Positions 1-8,596 are shown, numbered from the stretch's first letter. The stretch is 53,704 nucleotides of DNA from Arthrobacter mobilis (GCF_012395835.1 NZ_JAAZSQ010000025.1:551-54254), one strand, 5' to 3'. Notes: generated from the sequence alone by a model not told the origin. Translations and numbers: made by a program.

Positions 1-200
1 GTGACCATCGGGACACCCACGCTCTGCGCCCCCGCGCGCTGCAGGATGGAGCGGACAATGAACTGGGCCCGCTCGGTGCCCCGGGTTGCCACCAGATCGT
101 CGAAGGACTCGATCCATTCGGCAGTTTCTTCAGGATCGCGGTCCGGCAGCTGGCTTGTCAGCCCGCTGAGGATGTGCGAGGTGTCTTCTCCTGCGCTCAC
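1..200 (-). CDS. aceE: Pyruvate dehydrogenase E1 component, N-terminal fragment
   Basis: This is the first 66 codons of a minus-strand gene that runs off the left edge. It encodes the homodimeric E1 (decarboxylating) subunit of the pyruvate dehydrogenase complex, which makes acetyl-CoA from pyruvate. The visible residues contain the AceE N-terminal pattern DPEETAEWIESFDDLV, then RAQFIVRSILQRA and GVPMV. The start is GTG at 200, preceded by AGGAGAGG at 207-214 with good spacing. A nearer in-frame TTG at 206 touches the ribosome binding site and is rejected. The neighbours support the call: actinobacteria often keep aceE next to a DUF3052 gene and an AhpE peroxiredoxin, exactly as here. A possible promoter reads TTGACC (243-248, minus strand) with a poor -10 near 220-226. 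Confidence 0.9.
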   Translation of the reverse strand, partial: MSAGEDTSHILSGLTSQLPDRDPEETAEWIESFDDLVATRGTERAQFIVRSILQRAGAQSVGVPMV

Positions 201-468
201 GTCCAACCTCTCCTAGGTGCAGATTGTGTCTGCGCTGTATATGGTCAACCGTCCCGGAGGGATTAGCCGCCGGGTGCGTCCGTTCCCGAGTGCCGGGCCG
301 TCGCTTGCAAGGTTCCGCCGCGACCGGGTCCTGGCGCACGCGGACATTCCTCCTGCCACTCTATCCGCTGCCGCGGCCCGAGCGTATCTGCATGACGCGG
401 CCTGCTGCGGCAGCCGGACCCAATCTTGAAGCGGAGGGATTTAGGGTGTTGGCTGGTAGTGGCAAATG

Positions 469-496
469 TTGTCGGTGATGCACGGCACCATATAAA
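469..496 (+). promoter_or_regulatory. Candidate sigma-70-type promoter for the DUF3052-peroxiredoxin pair
   Basis: TTGTCG at 469-474, a 16-base spacer, and TATAAA at 491-496 resemble -35 and -10 boxes. A start site near 503 would leave a short leader before the ribosome binding site at 521-526. The rest of the 201-531 gap between the divergent genes shows no ORF or RNA that I can support. Confidence 0.5.
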
Positions 497-531
497 TTGC
501 ACTAAAGACCGTTCCATACAGGAGGAGCACA

Positions 532-951
532 GTGAGCGAGGCCGAGGCCGCCGCGGTGGATAATGTGGCAGGCAAGTTGGGTTTCAAAGAGGGAGACCTG
601 ATCCAGGAGTTAGGCTACGACGAGGACGTGGATTTCGATCTGCGCGCCGACATCGAAGATCTCGTCGGCTCTGAGTTGCTCACTGAAGACGACCATGAGG
701 TAGTCGACGCCGTTATTTTGTGGTGGCGCGACGGCGACGGCGACCTGGTGGATGCGCTGGTCGATTCGCTGACGACTCTTAACGAGGGTGGAATGGTCTG
801 GGTCCTGACCCCCAAGTCCGGCCGCGACGGCTATGTCCCGCCGAACGAAATCCAGGAAGCCGCCCCCACCGCCGGACTGCACGCGACGTCGTCCGCCGGA
901 GTCTCAGATGATTGGGCCGCCACCCGGCTGGTCAGCAGAAGGAACAAATAA
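532..951 (+). CDS. DUF3052 family protein
   Basis: This 139-residue acidic protein belongs to the actinobacterial DUF3052 family, whose function is unknown. The GTG start at 532 follows GGAGGAG with six-base spacing. Visible features are a helical N-terminus (KLGFKEGDLIQELGYDED), a very acidic middle segment, and a short hydrophobic strand (GGMVWVLTPKSGRDGYV) typical of the family. The C-terminal 35 residues look disordered. It is divergent from aceE and ends three bases before the peroxiredoxin gene, so the two are almost certainly co-transcribed. The same neighbourhood is found in mycobacteria (Rv2239c next to ahpE). The family call is firm; no function is proposed. Confidence 0.85.
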   Translation: MSEAEAAAVDNVAGKLGFKEGDLIQELGYDEDVDFDLRADIEDLVGSELLTEDDHEVVDAVILWWRDGDGDLVDALVDSLTTLNEGGMVWVLTPKSGRDGYVPPNEIQEAAPTAGLHATSSAGVSDDWAATRLVSRRNK

Positions 952-954
952 CCC

Positions 955-1413
955 ATGACTTTGCCTCTGGCAGGCCGCCCCGCGCCCGACTTCGAACTGT
1001 CGAACCAGTTCGGCGAACCCATCCGGCTCTCGGAACTGCGCGGCGGCAACGTCGTCGTGGTGTTTTACCCCTTCGCCTTCTCCGGCATCTGCACCGGCGA
1101 GCTCTGCGCCCTGCGCGACGACCTCGGAGTCTTCCGGGACGAGAACGCGCGGGTGCTGGCCGTCTCGGTGGACCATAAGTTCGCGCTGCGGGCCTTCGCG
1201 GAACAGGAAGGCTACGAATTCGACCTGCTGGCGGATTTCTGGCCGCACGGCGGCGTGGCCAAAGAATACGGCGTCTTCGACGAAGCGTCCGGCATGGCCG
1301 GCCGCGGCACGTTCATCATCGACGCCGAAGGCATCCTGCGCCATATCATCCAGAGCCCGCGCGGCCAGGCCCGGGATCTCCAGGAGTACCACCGGATCCT
1401 GAAGGGCCTGTAG
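955..1413 (+). CDS. AhpE-type peroxiredoxin
   Basis: This 152-residue thioredoxin-fold peroxiredoxin should reduce hydroperoxides in the cytoplasm through a peroxidatic cysteine. That cysteine is C46 in FYPFAFSGICTGEL, which matches the AhpE pattern; the downstream DFWPHGGVAKEYGVF and GRGTFIIDAEG segments also match. Mycobacterium AhpE is described as a 1-Cys enzyme. Here a second cysteine, C51, lies five residues after C46, the spacing used by BCP/PrxQ enzymes that form an intramolecular disulfide. The protein may therefore recycle as an atypical 2-Cys enzyme (inference). The ATG at 955 lies three bases after the DUF3052 stop, so it is operonic and probably translationally coupled. Confidence 0.9.
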   Translation: MTLPLAGRPAPDFELSNQFGEPIRLSELRGGNVVVVFYPFAFSGICTGELCALRDDLGVFRDENARVLAVSVDHKFALRAFAEQEGYEFDLLADFWPHGGVAKEYGVFDEASGMAGRGTFIIDAEGILRHIIQSPRGQARDLQEYHRILKGL

Positions 1414-1432
1414 GCCCGGAAGCCGGGATGCC

Positions 1433-2305
1433 ATGCCGCACAGCCCGCCGCAAGACCGGAGCGAGCCAGCCCAGGCGCCGGAACTGCTCGACCAGGCGCT
1501 CCGGCTGCTGGCAGGCGTCCGGCTGGCCGTCCTGACGGGCGCGGGCTTGAGCACGGATTCGGGCATACCTGACTACCGCGGGCCGACGTCGGTGCCGCGC
1601 ACCCCGATGACGTACCAGCAGTTCGTTTCGGACCCGGTGCTGCGCCGCCGGTACTGGGCCCGCAACCATGTGGGCTGGCGGCATATGCACCGGGCCGCGC
1701 CCAATGCCGGACACTTCGCCATTGCCGGCATGGAGCAGGCTGGCCTGCTGACCGGGCTGATCACGCAGAACGTGGACCGGCTGCATTCGGAAGCCGGCAG
1801 CCGGCAGGTCATCGACCTGCACGGGCGCTTCGACCAGGTTATCTGCCTCGGCTGCCGCAGAATCATCAGCCGTTCCGCCCTGGCGCAGCGGCTCGAGGCA
1901 CTCAATCCGGGCTTCGCCGCGGGCCCTTCCGACGCCGGGGACGTCGCCCCGGATGCCGATGCTGACGTCGGTGCAACCGATAGTTTCGTGGTGGCTGACT
2001 GCCACGTGTGCGGAGGGATGCTCAAGCCGCATTTCGTCTATTTTGGCGAGAACGTGCCCAAGGACCGGGTGGACGCCGCCTACGCCATGGTGGACCAGGC
2101 CGGTGCGCTGCTGGTGGCCGGCACTTCGCTGACGGTCATGAGCGGCCTGCGCTTCGTCAGGCATGCCGCAAAATCAGGCACTCCCGTGGTGATCATCAAC
2201 CGCGGCATCACCCGCGGCGACGAGCTGGCAGCGGTGAAAATCGACGCCGGCGTATCGGAGTCGCTCACCTTCCTGGCCACCCGGCTGCGGGCGGCATCCG
2301 GTTAG
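1433..2305 (+). CDS. Sir2-family NAD-dependent protein deacylase
   Basis: This is a 290-residue sirtuin. The NAD-binding motif GAGLSTDSGIPDYR is at residues 36-49, TQNVDRLH at 111-118, and the catalytic His is H130 in DLHGR. A structural zinc site is formed by C138, C141, C190 and C193. KPHFVYFGE and GTSLTV complete the Rossmann core. The zinc module carries an Asp/Ala-rich insert (about 160-182). The overall pattern is closest to class II (SIRT4-like) sirtuins, which remove acetyl or other acyl groups from lysines. The ATG at 1433 has no strong ribosome binding site and lies 19 bases after the peroxiredoxin stop, so it may be read from the same transcript. The substrate cannot be told from sequence. 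Confidence 0.88.
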   Translation: MPHSPPQDRSEPAQAPELLDQALRLLAGVRLAVLTGAGLSTDSGIPDYRGPTSVPRTPMTYQQFVSDPVLRRRYWARNHVGWRHMHRAAPNAGHFAIAGMEQAGLLTGLITQNVDRLHSEAGSRQVIDLHGRFDQVICLGCRRIISRSALAQRLEALNPGFAAGPSDAGDVAPDADADVGATDSFVVADCHVCGGMLKPHFVYFGENVPKDRVDAAYAMVDQAGALLVAGTSLTVMSGLRFVRHAAKSGTPVVIINRGITRGDELAAVKIDAGVSESLTFLATRLRAASG

Positions 2306-2392
2306 GAAATCGGTACCGCCATCCGGTAGAGTGAATCCTCGTGATGTTGCGGCGGATAACGCTCCGCGGTCCCGTCAAAAACATTACAAAAA

Positions 2393-2465
2393 GGGTCTTT
2401 AGCTCAGCTGGTAGAGCGCCACGTTTACACCGTGGATGTCATCGGTTCGATCCCGGTAGGACCCA
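2393..2465 (+). tRNA. tRNA-Val (anticodon TAC)
   Basis: A full cloverleaf can be folded: acceptor GGGTCTT pairs with AGGACCC, the D-arm contains AGCTCAGCTGGTAGAGC, the anticodon stem CCACG/CGTGG encloses loop TTTACAC with anticodon TAC, and the T-arm has GGTTCGATCC. The discriminator base is A, and CCA is not encoded. A TAGAGT box at 2327-2332 may belong to its promoter. Confidence 0.96.
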
Positions 2466-2471
2466 CCGCAG

Positions 2472-2492
2472 AGCCCCGGCGACGGGGCTTTT
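2472..2492 (+). terminator. Intrinsic terminator after tRNA-Val
   Basis: AGCCCCG (2472-2478) pairs with CGGGGCT (2483-2489) around a GCGA tetraloop and runs into TTTT. It lies seven bases after the tRNA and is a classic rho-independent structure. Confidence 0.8.
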
Positions 2493-2601
2493 GCCGTTTA
2501 ATGCCCTTCTCCGGGCAGGGCGGGCCGGAGCGCTGACGCACCTGTCTGCAGCGCCAAGCCGCCTCCGCACTTCACAAGTTCAGGGCACGGCCCTCGGCGG
2601 T

Positions 2602-2607
2602 TAGGCT
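2602..2607 (+). promoter_or_regulatory. Candidate -10 box for gnd
   Basis: TAGGCT matches the common actinobacterial TANNNT -10 form and lies 72 bases upstream of the gnd start. No convincing -35 is visible. Confidence 0.35.
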
Positions 2608-2678
2608 TGGGGGAGACGACACCGGCCTTTCGCAGGCCGCGCCCCGCAACGGGGCAGAACTCGAGCAATGGAGAATCA

Positions 2679-4115
2679 ATGAGCGCACAAATCGGTGTCA
2701 CCGGGCTGGCCGTCATGGGGGCGAACCTGGCCCGGAATTTTGCCCGCAACGGCTACACGGTGGCCCTGCACAACCGCTCGGTGGCCAAAACCGACGCCCT
2801 GCTGGCCGCCCACGGCCACGAGGGCAGCTTCGTGCGGACCGAGACGCTGGCCGAGCTCGTGGACGCGCTGGAGCGGCCGCGCCGGGTGCTGATCATGGTC
2901 AAGGCCGGGGCGCCGGTGGATGCGGTCATCGAGGCGCTGGTGCCGCTGCTGGAGGAAGGCGACATTGTCATCGACGCCGGCAACTCCCACTACGAGGACA
3001 CCCGCCGCCGGGAGGCTGCCCTGGCCGCGAAGGGCCTGCATTTTGTGGGCATCGGGGTCTCCGGCGGCGAGGAAGGGGCCCTGCTGGGCCCGTCCATCAT
3101 GCCCGGCGGCTCCCGCGCCTCCTACGATTCGCTCGGGCCGATGCTGGAGAAGATCGCCGCCAGGTACGACGGGGTGCCCTGCTGCCGCTGGGTCGGCACC
3201 GACGGGGCCGGCCACTTCGTGAAGATGGTGCACAACGGCATCGAGTACGCGGACATGCAGGTGATCGGCGAGGCCTACGACCTGCTGCGCTCCGGGGCCG
3301 GGATCGGACCGGCCGAGCAGGCGGGCATCTTCACCGAATGGAACAAGGGCGAGCTGTCCTCCTTCCTGATCGAAATCACCGCCGAGGTCCTGGGCCACAC
3401 CGACGCGAGGACCGGCGCGCCGTTCGTTGACGTCGTCGTCGACTCCGCCGGCCAGAAGGGCACCGGGCGCTGGACCGTGGTCTCGGCCCTGGAGCTGGGC
3501 TCGCCGGTGTCCGGGATTGCCGAGTCCGTGTTCGCCCGGGCCCTGTCCTCCCAGCGGGACCAGCGGGCCACCGCCCGGCAGGTGCTCACCGGCCACGAGC
3601 AGCAGGTGGCGGTTCCGGAGGGCTTCGTCGAGGATGTCCGGCAGGCGCTCTTTGCCTCCAAGCTGGTCTCCTACGCCCAGGGCCTGGACATGCTTGGTGC
3701 CGCCGCCAAGGAATACGGCTGGGACCTGAAGCTGGACGAGATCGCCTCGCTCTGGCGGGCCGGCTGCATTATCCGCGCCGAGCTGCTGGACGAGATCATG
3801 AAGGCCTACGCCGGCGGGGACAAGCCGGCGAACCTTTTGTTCGCCCCGGCCTTCGCCGGGGCCATTGCCGCCGCGGTGCCGGCCTGGCGGCGCGTGGTGG
3901 CCACCGCCGTGGCCCTGGGCATCCCGGTGCCGGTGTTCGCCAGCTCGCTGGCCTACTATGACGGCCTGCGCCGGGACCGCCTGCCGGCCGCGCTGACCCA
4001 GGGCCTGCGGGACCTGTTCGGCGCGCACACCTACCGGCGCACCGACGCCGAAGGCACCTTCCATACCCTCTGGGGCGGGGACAAGTCCGAAATCGAAGCA
4101 GTCGACACCCACTAG
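2679..4115 (+). CDS. gnd: 6-phosphogluconate dehydrogenase, decarboxylating
   Basis: This 478-residue cytoplasmic enzyme of the oxidative pentose phosphate pathway converts 6-phosphogluconate and NADP+ to ribulose 5-phosphate, CO2 and NADPH. The dinucleotide-binding motif GLAVMGANLARNFA is at the N-terminus. GVSGGEEGALLGPSIMPGG and the catalytic helix GHFVKMVHNGIEYADMQ (with the active-site Lys) follow. The all-helical dimerisation domain ends with the HTLWGG tail. Length is normal for the family. The ATG at 2679 follows GGAGA at 2670-2674. An upstream in-frame start at 2607 would add 24 unconserved residues and is not used. The gene is monocistronic and ends at a strong shared terminator. 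Confidence 0.96.
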   Translation: MSAQIGVTGLAVMGANLARNFARNGYTVALHNRSVAKTDALLAAHGHEGSFVRTETLAELVDALERPRRVLIMVKAGAPVDAVIEALVPLLEEGDIVIDAGNSHYEDTRRREAALAAKGLHFVGIGVSGGEEGALLGPSIMPGGSRASYDSLGPMLEKIAARYDGVPCCRWVGTDGAGHFVKMVHNGIEYADMQVIGEAYDLLRSGAGIGPAEQAGIFTEWNKGELSSFLIEITAEVLGHTDARTGAPFVDVVVDSAGQKGTGRWTVVSALELGSPVSGIAESVFARALSSQRDQRATARQVLTGHEQQVAVPEGFVEDVRQALFASKLVSYAQGLDMLGAAAKEYGWDLKLDEIASLWRAGCIIRAELLDEIMKAYAGGDKPANLLFAPAFAGAIAAAVPAWRRVVATAVALGIPVPVFASSLAYYDGLRRDRLPAALTQGLRDLFGAHTYRRTDAEGTFHTLWGGDKSEIEAVDTH

Positions 4116-4220
4116 GAACGGCACCCGTTCCACCCGGCCCGGGGCGCACCGCCGTGCCCCGGGCCTTCCGCGCATCCATGCCCGGAGTCATGCACAGGCC
4201 CGGCAGCAGCGCGGGCAATA

Positions 4221-4256
4221 AGCAACGGCAGGACCGGAACCGGTCCTGCCGTTGCT
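4221..4256. terminator. Bidirectional terminator between gnd and epsC
   Basis: A perfect 17-bp inverted repeat (arms 4221-4237 and 4240-4256) lies between the convergent genes gnd (plus) and epsC (minus). On the plus strand it is followed by a short T-rich stretch (GGGCGTTTTC). It probably terminates both transcripts. Confidence 0.8.
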
Positions 4257-4308
4257 TGGGCGTTTTCAGATGATCTGCGCCGCCGTCAACCTCCGCGGTG
4301 GGTCCTGC

Positions 4309-4896
4309 TCAGATCCACATCGCGGGGTCGATGTACTCGGCCGGGTCCACTGCCGGCTTGGTTTCCTTCTGCGGATCCCGGTGGCGGAAGGTTGCGGGGA
4401 TGCCGGTGATGATGGACTCGGGCGGGGCATCCTTGACGACGACGGCGTTGGCGCCGATCGCGCTGTCCGCACCGATGACCACGGGGCCGAGCACCTTGGC
4501 CCCGGCACCGATGACCACGCGGTCGCCGATGGTCGGGTGGCGCTTGACCTTGGCCAGCGAGCGTCCGCCGAGGGTGACTCCGTGGTAGATCATCACGTCC
4601 TCGCCGATCTCGGCGGTCTCGCCGATCACCACTCCCATGCCGTGGTCGATGAAGAACCGCCGGCCGATGGTCGCACCGGGGTGGATTTCGATGCCGGTCA
4701 GGAAGCGCGCCGCCTGCGAGAGCAGCCGGGCAGGCAGGCGCAGTTTGGGATTGGCCCACATCCGGTGGGTCAGCCGGTGCACCCAGATCGCGTGCAGCCC
4801 GGAATAGGCGAGAAAATTCTCGACGTGGCCCCGGGCCGCCGGGTCATGGGACCGGGCGGCCTCGAGGTCTTCACGCAGTCGCGCTATGAATCCCAC
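4309..4896 (-). CDS. epsC: Serine O-acetyltransferase
   Basis: This 195-residue enzyme transfers acetyl from acetyl-CoA to L-serine to make O-acetylserine, the substrate of CysK encoded just upstream. A helical N-terminal region is followed by a left-handed beta-helix of hexapeptide repeats ([35 protein letters not shown], then [14 protein letters not shown]). The catalytic Asp/His pair is D84-H85 in IDHGMG. It is the short EpsC/NifP form rather than the longer E. coli CysE. It lies 66 bases downstream of cysK on the same strand, so the pair forms a two-gene cysteine-synthesis operon. The gene symbol cysE is also used for this family. Confidence 0.93.
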   Translation of the reverse strand: MGFIARLREDLEAARSHDPAARGHVENFLAYSGLHAIWVHRLTHRMWANPKLRLPARLLSQAARFLTGIEIHPGATIGRRFFIDHGMGVVIGETAEIGEDVMIYHGVTLGGRSLAKVKRHPTIGDRVVIGAGAKVLGPVVIGADSAIGANAVVVKDAPPESIITGIPATFRHRDPQKETKPAVDPAEYIDPAMWI

Positions 4897-4962
4897 AGTG
4901 ATCTTCCTGATCGTACGAACAACAGGCCGCTGCGGTTATGGCACTGTAGCGACCCTGGCAGG

Positions 4963-5898
4963 CTAGCCGCGGATGTCGTCGTAGAGGATGGTGGAGATGT
5001 AGCGCTCTCCGAAGTCCGGGACCACGGCCACAATCAGCTTACCTGCGTTTTCCGGCCGCCTGGCCACCTGCAGGGCGGCCCAGACCGCAGCGCCCGAGGA
5101 GATACCGCCGAGAATCCCTTCCCGGACGCCCAGGTCGCGGGCGACGGCGACGGCGGCGTCCGTGGGGGCATCCAGCACCTCGTCGTAGATGGTGGTGTCC
5201 AGGATCTCCGGGACGAAGTTGGCGCCCAGGCCCTGGATCTTGTGCGGGCCGGGGTTGCCGCCGGTGAGGATGGGGGAGTCGGCCGGTTCCACCGCGACGA
5301 CCTGCAGCTCGGGCTTCTTCTCCTTCAGGAAGCGGCCCGCGCCGGTGACCGTGCCGCCGGTGCCGATACCCGCCACCAGGATGTCCACGGCGCCGTCGGT
5401 GTCTTCCCAGATCTCGGCACCGGTGGTGGCGTAGTGGATGGCCGGGTTGGCTTCGTTGGCGAACTGCTGGGCCCAGATGGCGTTCTCGGTCGTGGCCACG
5501 ATCTCCTTGGCCTTCTCCACCGAGCCGCGCATGCCCTCGGAACCGGGGGTCAGCACGATCTCGGCACCGAAGGCCCGCAGCATGACCCGGCGTTCGGTGG
5601 ACATGGTCTCCGGCATGGTCAGGATGACCTTGTAGCCGCGGGCAGCGCCGACCATGGCCAGGGCGATGCCGGTGTTCCCGGAAGTGCCTTCGACGATGGT
5701 GCCGCCGGGCCTGAGGGCCCCGGCCTTCTCCGCGGCGTCGATGATGGCGACGCCGATCCGGTCCTTGACGCTGTTGGCAGGGTTGTAGAACTCAAGCTTC
5801 ACGGCGACCTGCGCCGGCAGCCCCTCGGTCAGGCGGTTCAGCCGGACCAGGGGGGTGTGCCCCACGAGCCGGGTGACGTCGTCGTAGATGCGTGCCAT
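4963..5898 (-). CDS. cysK: Cysteine synthase A (O-acetylserine sulfhydrylase)
   Basis: This 311-residue PLP enzyme converts O-acetylserine and sulfide to L-cysteine. K45 in NPANSVKDR binds [14 protein letters not shown] binds substrate carboxylate, [10 protein letters not shown] holds the PLP phosphate, and GGISSGAA is near the C-terminus. The ATG at 5898 follows GCAGGAAAC. A longer in-frame ORF to 5982 adds 28 residues with no family match. A TAGGCT box at 5994-5999 on the minus strand is a plausible -10. It is the first gene of the operon with epsC. Confidence 0.95.
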   Translation of the reverse strand: MARIYDDVTRLVGHTPLVRLNRLTEGLPAQVAVKLEFYNPANSVKDRIGVAIIDAAEKAGALRPGGTIVEGTSGNTGIALAMVGAARGYKVILTMPETMSTERRVMLRAFGAEIVLTPGSEGMRGSVEKAKEIVATTENAIWAQQFANEANPAIHYATTGAEIWEDTDGAVDILVAGIGTGGTVTGAGRFLKEKKPELQVVAVEPADSPILTGGNPGPHKIQGLGANFVPEILDTTIYDEVLDAPTDAAVAVARDLGVREGILGGISSGAAVWAALQVARRPENAGKLIVAVVPDFGERYISTILYDDIRG

Positions 5899-6049
5899 GT
5901 TTCCTGCCTTACTCGGCCTTTCCGGCCGTCTGGAATGGAGCGGACAATGCAGTGGGGCAGGACGGGCAGCGACCTGCAGCAAGACCTGCCTCCAGCCTAG
6001 TCAGCCCCGCACACCATGGCTAAGATGCGGACCATAGCGCGTAATGTGG

Positions 6050-6574
6050 CTAGACCGTGAGCCATTCGGCGTAATATTTCCTGGCCTTGGCCAGCTTGGG
6101 GTTGATGATCACCTGGCAGTATCCGGCAAACGGATGCTTGGCGTAGAAGTTCTGGTGGTATTCCTCGGCCGGATAGAACTCGGCCAGCGGCACGACCTCG
6201 GTGACGATGCTGCCCGCCCAGTCCTCCTGCGCCCGGCCGATGGCCGCCTCGAAGGCCTGCTTCTGTTCGTCGTCGGCATAGAACATGGCCGAGCGGTACT
6301 GCGTGCCCACGTCGTAGCCCTGCCGGTTGAGCGTCGTCGGGTCGTGGGAGGCGAAGAACATGCCGAGGATGACCTCTTCGGGCACCACGTCCTCGTCGAA
6401 GGTCACGGCCACCACTTCGGCATGCCCGGTGGTCCCGGAACAGACTGCCTCATAGCTGGGGTCCGCCACATGGCCCCCCATGTAGCCGGAAACCACTTCG
6501 CTGACGCCGCGGGTCTTCTGGTACACGGCATCCAGGCACCAGAAGCAGCCGCCGCCCAGGACAAAAGTCTTCAT
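6050..6574 (-). CDS. msrA: Peptide methionine (S)-S-oxide reductase
   Basis: This 174-residue MsrA repairs oxidised methionine, reducing the S-sulfoxide to methionine. The catalytic signature GGGCFWCLDAVY places the nucleophilic cysteine at C10. A C-terminal cysteine in PFAGYCQVIINPK may act in recycling. SGYMGG, TGHAEVV and YHQNFY are typical substrate-pocket segments. It is transcribed alone on the minus strand, divergent from the Nif3-family gene, with 113 bases between the starts. The ATG at 6574 has no clear ribosome binding site. Confidence 0.95.
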   Translation of the reverse strand: MKTFVLGGGCFWCLDAVYQKTRGVSEVVSGYMGGHVADPSYEAVCSGTTGHAEVVAVTFDEDVVPEEVILGMFFASHDPTTLNRQGYDVGTQYRSAMFYADDEQKQAFEAAIGRAQEDWAGSIVTEVVPLAEFYPAEEYHQNFYAKHPFAGYCQVIINPKLAKARKYYAEWLTV

Positions 6575-6687
6575 GGGTTTAACAATGCCAGAGCTACGCG
6601 GAAGATTCCCGGCGGGGACGGGACGTATGTAACCGCGGTCACGTAAACTTCAGGCCTTTTCCGAAACCATGCGGTAGAAAAGGAGCT

Positions 6688-7689
6688 ATGGAGCCGAAGA
6701 CGCAGCAAAAGGACGCTCCCGCGCCGGGAGCCCGGGAGCACAGCGGGCCGGAGACCCGGGAGGACGCCGGGCAGCAGCCCGGGCAGGACGCTGCGCCCGG
6801 GCCCGCGGAGGATCCCGGGGACGTGGCCGGGCCCGGCCCGGCCGAGGACGACAGCACCCCGGTGCTCGGGGACGTCCTGCTGGCCGTGGAAGAACTCTGG
6901 CCCCGCTCGCTGGCCGAGCAGTGGGACGCCGTCGGCCCCGTGGTCGGCCGCAGCAACGCCCCGGTGCGGCGCATCCTGTTCGCCGTGGACCCGGTCACGG
7001 AGGTGGTCGAGGAGGCCGTGGCGTGGGGCGCGGACCTGCTGGTCACCCACCATCCGCTGCTGCTCAAGCCGGTGAACTCCGTGGCCGCCTCCAGTTTCAA
7101 GGGCAACATCGTCCACCAGCTGATCGAATCCGGCTGCGCCCTGGTGACAGTCCATACCAACGGGGACAGCGCCGTCGGCGGGGTCTCCGACGTGCTGGCC
7201 GACGCCTTCGGGCTGCAGCATGTCAAGCCCCTGTCGCCGTCGGTCAACGGGCTGCCCGAAGAGGGCATCGGCAGGGTGGGCGAGCTTGGCGAGGCGACGA
7301 CGCTGGGCACCTTCGCCGAGACCGTGTTCAGCCTGATGCCGGCGGTGGCCGGAGGGGTGAAGGTCGCCGGCAACCGGGACGCGCTGGTGCGCACCATCGC
7401 CGTCTGCGGCGGCGCCGGGGACTCCCTGTTCGACGCCGTCCGCGAAGCCCAGGCGGACGTCTACGTCACCGCCGACCTGCGCCACCACCCGGCCTCCGAG
7501 GCGCGCGAGGCGGCAGTGGACGGCCGCCCCTACCTGATCGATGTTTCGCACTTTGGCAGCGAGTGGCTCTGGCTCACCCCTGCGGCCGCAGCCTTGGAGA
7601 ACGTGCTCGCCGACCAGGGCTACGACGTCGAAATCCGCGTCAGCGGCATCAATACCGATCCCTGGGACTTCATCCTGACCCCGGCCTGA
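6688..7689 (+). CDS. Nif3-like dinuclear metal centre hexameric protein
   Basis: This 333-residue protein belongs to the NIF3/YbgI family, often annotated as GTP cyclohydrolase I type 2 homologs. The biochemical role is uncertain; the proteins form rings with dinuclear metal sites. Metal-binding residues are visible: H121-H122 in VTHHPLLLKPV, D160 in HTNGD, and the His/Glu of VSHFGSEW near the C-terminus. The first ~55 residues are a Pro/Gly/Ala/Glu-rich low-complexity tail that the family does not need. The ATG start is nevertheless supported by AAAAGGAG just upstream. The gene lies upstream of the zinc-ribbon coiled-coil gene, a pairing often seen in actinobacteria. Confidence 0.88.
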   Translation: MEPKTQQKDAPAPGAREHSGPETREDAGQQPGQDAAPGPAEDPGDVAGPGPAEDDSTPVLGDVLLAVEELWPRSLAEQWDAVGPVVGRSNAPVRRILFAVDPVTEVVEEAVAWGADLLVTHHPLLLKPVNSVAASSFKGNIVHQLIESGCALVTVHTNGDSAVGGVSDVLADAFGLQHVKPLSPSVNGLPEEGIGRVGELGEATTLGTFAETVFSLMPAVAGGVKVAGNRDALVRTIAVCGGAGDSLFDAVREAQADVYVTADLRHHPASEAREAAVDGRPYLIDVSHFGSEWLWLTPAAAALENVLADQGYDVEIRVSGINTDPWDFILTPA

Positions 7690-7703
7690 CCCACCCCGGG
7701 CGG

Positions 7704-7709
7704 TAGGCT
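7704..7709 (+). promoter_or_regulatory. Candidate -10 box for the coiled-coil gene
   Basis: TAGGCT, the frequent actinobacterial -10 form, lies 58 bases before the ATG at 7768, just after the Nif3-family stop. Confidence 0.35.
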
Positions 7710-7767
7710 GGTTCGACGCGTTACCTGTAGTTCGGCAAGCAATATCCGGAACACCTTAAGGGGACAT

Positions 7768-8508
7768 ATGGCCAAGGCACCAGCATCCGAGCAGCTGCGT
7801 CTGCTGGATCTCCAGGCGCTGGACAGCAAGGTGGTGCAGCTGACCCGCCGCGCCGCCGCTGCCGCGAAGAACGCCGACATCGACGCGCTGCTGGACAAGC
7901 TCGGCTCGGCAGAGCGCGATCTGGCCGCTGCCAATGCCGAGGTGGCCGGCGCCGAGCGTGAGCTGGCCCGCTCGGAGGCGGACGTGGAAACGGTCCAGGG
8001 CCGGATCGACCGGGACCAGCAGCGCCTGGACAGCGGCTCGGGTACGTCCAAGGACCTGACCGCGCTGCAGCACGAACTCGAAACCCTGAACAAGCGGCGG
8101 TCAGACCTGGAAGACGTGGAGCTGGAGGTCATGGAGCGCCTGGACGGGGCCCGGGAGCGGCAGGAACAGATCCGGCAGGCCTGTGACGCCCTGCGCGAGC
8201 AGTTGGCCGGGCTGGAGAAGATCCGTAACGAGGAACTGGCCTCCATCGAGGCCGAGAAGGCCGAGGTCGCCGCCCGCCGGAGCGAGCTGGCGGCAACGTT
8301 CGACGCCGGGCTGCTGGCCGTCTACGAGAAGACACGGGCCCAGCGCGGCATTGGTGCCGCCCGGCTGTTCCACGGCAAGTCCGAAGGCTCGGGCATGCAG
8401 CTGAGCCCGGGGGATCTGGCCGACATCAGGAAGGCGGCCGAGGACGACATCGTCTTCTGCCCCGACTCCGGCTGCATCCTGGTCCGCTCACCCGAGTGGA
8501 GCAGCTAG
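7768..8508 (+). CDS. Coiled-coil protein of the C4 zinc-ribbon (CT398-like) family, degenerate zinc site
   Basis: This 246-residue protein has a long antiparallel coiled coil (about residues 5-180) followed by a small C-terminal ribbon. Family members normally end in a four-cysteine zinc ribbon. Here the first CxxC knuckle is replaced by S205-E-G-S208 (FHGKSEGSGMQL), and the second is C231-PDSG-C236, with altered spacing. The protein therefore has only two ribbon cysteines and probably does not bind structural zinc in the standard way. The ATG follows AAGGGG. The role of the family is not established; the hairpin shape suggests protein or nucleic-acid scaffolding. It is downstream of the Nif3-family gene. 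Confidence 0.85.
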   Translation: MAKAPASEQLRLLDLQALDSKVVQLTRRAAAAAKNADIDALLDKLGSAERDLAAANAEVAGAERELARSEADVETVQGRIDRDQQRLDSGSGTSKDLTALQHELETLNKRRSDLEDVELEVMERLDGARERQEQIRQACDALREQLAGLEKIRNEELASIEAEKAEVAARRSELAATFDAGLLAVYEKTRAQRGIGAARLFHGKSEGSGMQLSPGDLADIRKAAEDDIVFCPDSGCILVRSPEWSS

Positions 8509-8596
8509 CCTCCCCGTATTCCCCGACAAAAACCGGCCGGTAGCTGTCCTCTTCCGGGAAAGTGCCGTGCGGGCCCTGCAGCGGTGCGGGCCCTCG

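Noticed and set aside
2341-2604. 87-codon ORF starting just before tRNA-Val
   Set aside because: It runs straight through the tRNA and its terminator, and the peptide has no features.
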